Source: JBFGCT01 sp041581055 (lineage in GTDB: Bacteria > Actinomycetota > Acidimicrobiia > Acidimicrobiales > Ilumatobacteraceae). From it: 6,177 nt of DNA. The stretch lies in the NCBI GenBank assembly GCA_041581055.1, contig JBFGCT010000209.1:1-6177 (forward strand), read 5' to 3'. Each line of letters opens with the position of its first letter. Position 1 is the stretch's first letter. Shown piece after piece: positions 5,611 to 6,177 of this stretch. Below the pieces are notes generated by a model. That model was not told the DNA's origin, did no database searches, and saw only the letters and a list, made by a program, of their open reading frames with translations. A program made the translations under genes and the position numbers.

Positions 5611-6177
5611 ATGGAGCTGGCCGATGCCGTCACCGCCACCTCGGTGGCCGTGAGCGACGTCGGGCGGGTGTGCGTGGACGGCTGTGACGTGTCGGTGTTG
5701 CGCTCGGAGCTGAGGCGGCTGAAGCAGGTGCACTCCCGGTTCGAGGCCCAGCTCGCCCGGCTGACGCACGCCGCCGACGCCGCCGGGGCGTTCATCGGCA
5801 CCGGGGCGCGCGGCACCGCGGAGTGGCTGGGCACGCAGACCGGCACGTCGACCCGCCGCAACCGGGCCGCGGCGGAGCTCGGCGAGGCGATGGCGAAGTC
5901 CGACGAGCTGGCCGACGCCGTCACCTCCGGGGAGCTGTCGACCGACAAGGCCACCGCCGCGGTCGGCGCCGCCGGCGGTGAGGCGCTCGACGCCGAGATC
6001 GTCGGCGCGATCGCCGACCTCCCGCTGCAGGCGGTCAAGCCGGCGGTGGAGGACTGGCGGGCCCGGCAGCACCCCGACCGCGACGCCGACCTCGCCGACA
6101 CCCAACGCGCCCGCCGACACCTGAAGCTGACCGACCAGCCCGACGGGATGACCCGGGTCGAGGGCCTCCTCGACCCC
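5611..6177 (+). CDS. DUF222 / 13E12-family protein (N-terminal part; runs off the window)
   Basis: The frame from the ATG at 5611 is open for 189 codons to the window end without a stop. It matches the N-terminal DUF222 domain of actinobacterial 13E12-repeat proteins, which usually carry a C-terminal HNH endonuclease motif; that part would lie beyond 6177. Visible features are an amphipathic helix (about 28-50) leading into LARLTHAADAAGAFIGTGA, then TAEWLGTQTGTS (69-80), the helical SDELADAVTSGELSTDKA segment (97-114), and RARRHLKLTDQPDGMTRVEG just before the edge, where family members read similarly ahead of a linker to HNH. These genes are typically present in many similar copies per genome and are little characterised; a mobile or DNA-processing role is suspected but unproven. 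A GTG at 5602 is an alternative start but lies inside the -10 element. Upstream is a promoter overlapped by a LexA box, implying SOS induction. Confidence 0.88.
   Translation, partial: MELADAVTATSVAVSDVGRVCVDGCDVSVLRSELRRLKQVHSRFEAQLARLTHAADAAGAFIGTGARGTAEWLGTQTGTSTRRNRAAAELGEAMAKSDELADAVTSGELSTDKATAAVGAAGGEALDAEIVGAIADLPLQAVKPAVEDWRARQHPDRDADLADTQRARRHLKLTDQPDGMTRVEGLLDP

Noticed and set aside
5556..6120. Two overlapping minus-strand open frames (about 180 and 171 codons) opposite the DUF222 gene
   Set aside because: The plus-strand frame has DUF222 motifs, a promoter and a LexA box; the minus-strand frames are biased-composition mirrors.

Overview
The window is GC-rich throughout, with strongly G/C-biased third codon positions, short intergenic gaps and GTG as well as ATG starts. 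It contains a DUF222 (13E12-type) gene behind a LexA box of the Gram-positive type. Together these point to the chromosome of an actinobacterium. Gene content does not settle the class; an Acidimicrobiia-like or other environmental lineage is possible.

Layout: (1) 11-613, minus strand: DNA-3-methyladenine glycosylase I (Tag), complete with its zinc and catalytic residues. (2) 705-3245, plus strand, divergent from tag: a compact operon of a cytochrome P450, a possible 15-codon mini-ORF, a small LigA-type subunit and a LigB-type class III extradiol dioxygenase catalytic subunit. The genes are joined by stop/start overlaps. (3) 3252-4190, minus strand, convergent with the operon after a 6-bp gap: a NicO/NiCoT-family nickel/cobalt transporter with a His/Asp-rich loop. 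(4) 4280-5515, plus strand, divergent from the transporter: a Tat-exported PhoX-like (DUF839) protein. (5) 5516-5610: an AT-rich island with a promoter whose -35/-10 spacer is filled by a LexA (SOS) operator. (6) 5611 to the window end, plus strand: the N-terminal part of a DUF222/13E12-family protein, which usually carries a C-terminal HNH nuclease domain; it is cut by the window edge.

How the genes fit together: the P450 and LigAB-type pair look like one aromatic-catabolism unit. The P450 would hydroxylate or O-demethylate an aromatic ring, and the non-haem iron dioxygenase would open the resulting catechol-type ring. The P450 has Asp-Pro where most P450s have the I-helix acid-Thr pair. No ferredoxin or reductase is encoded here, so electrons must come from elsewhere. 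The DUF222 gene appears to be DNA-damage inducible and probably gives a leaderless mRNA. Tag is also a DNA-repair gene, but no LexA box was seen in front of it. The transporter and PhoX-like gene have no visible functional link to the rest.

The strongest candidates for follow-up are the P450-LigA-LigB unit with its atypical I-helix, and the promoter/LexA-box arrangement in front of the DUF222 gene. No CRISPR array, tRNA, rRNA, transposase or clear rho-independent terminator was seen.
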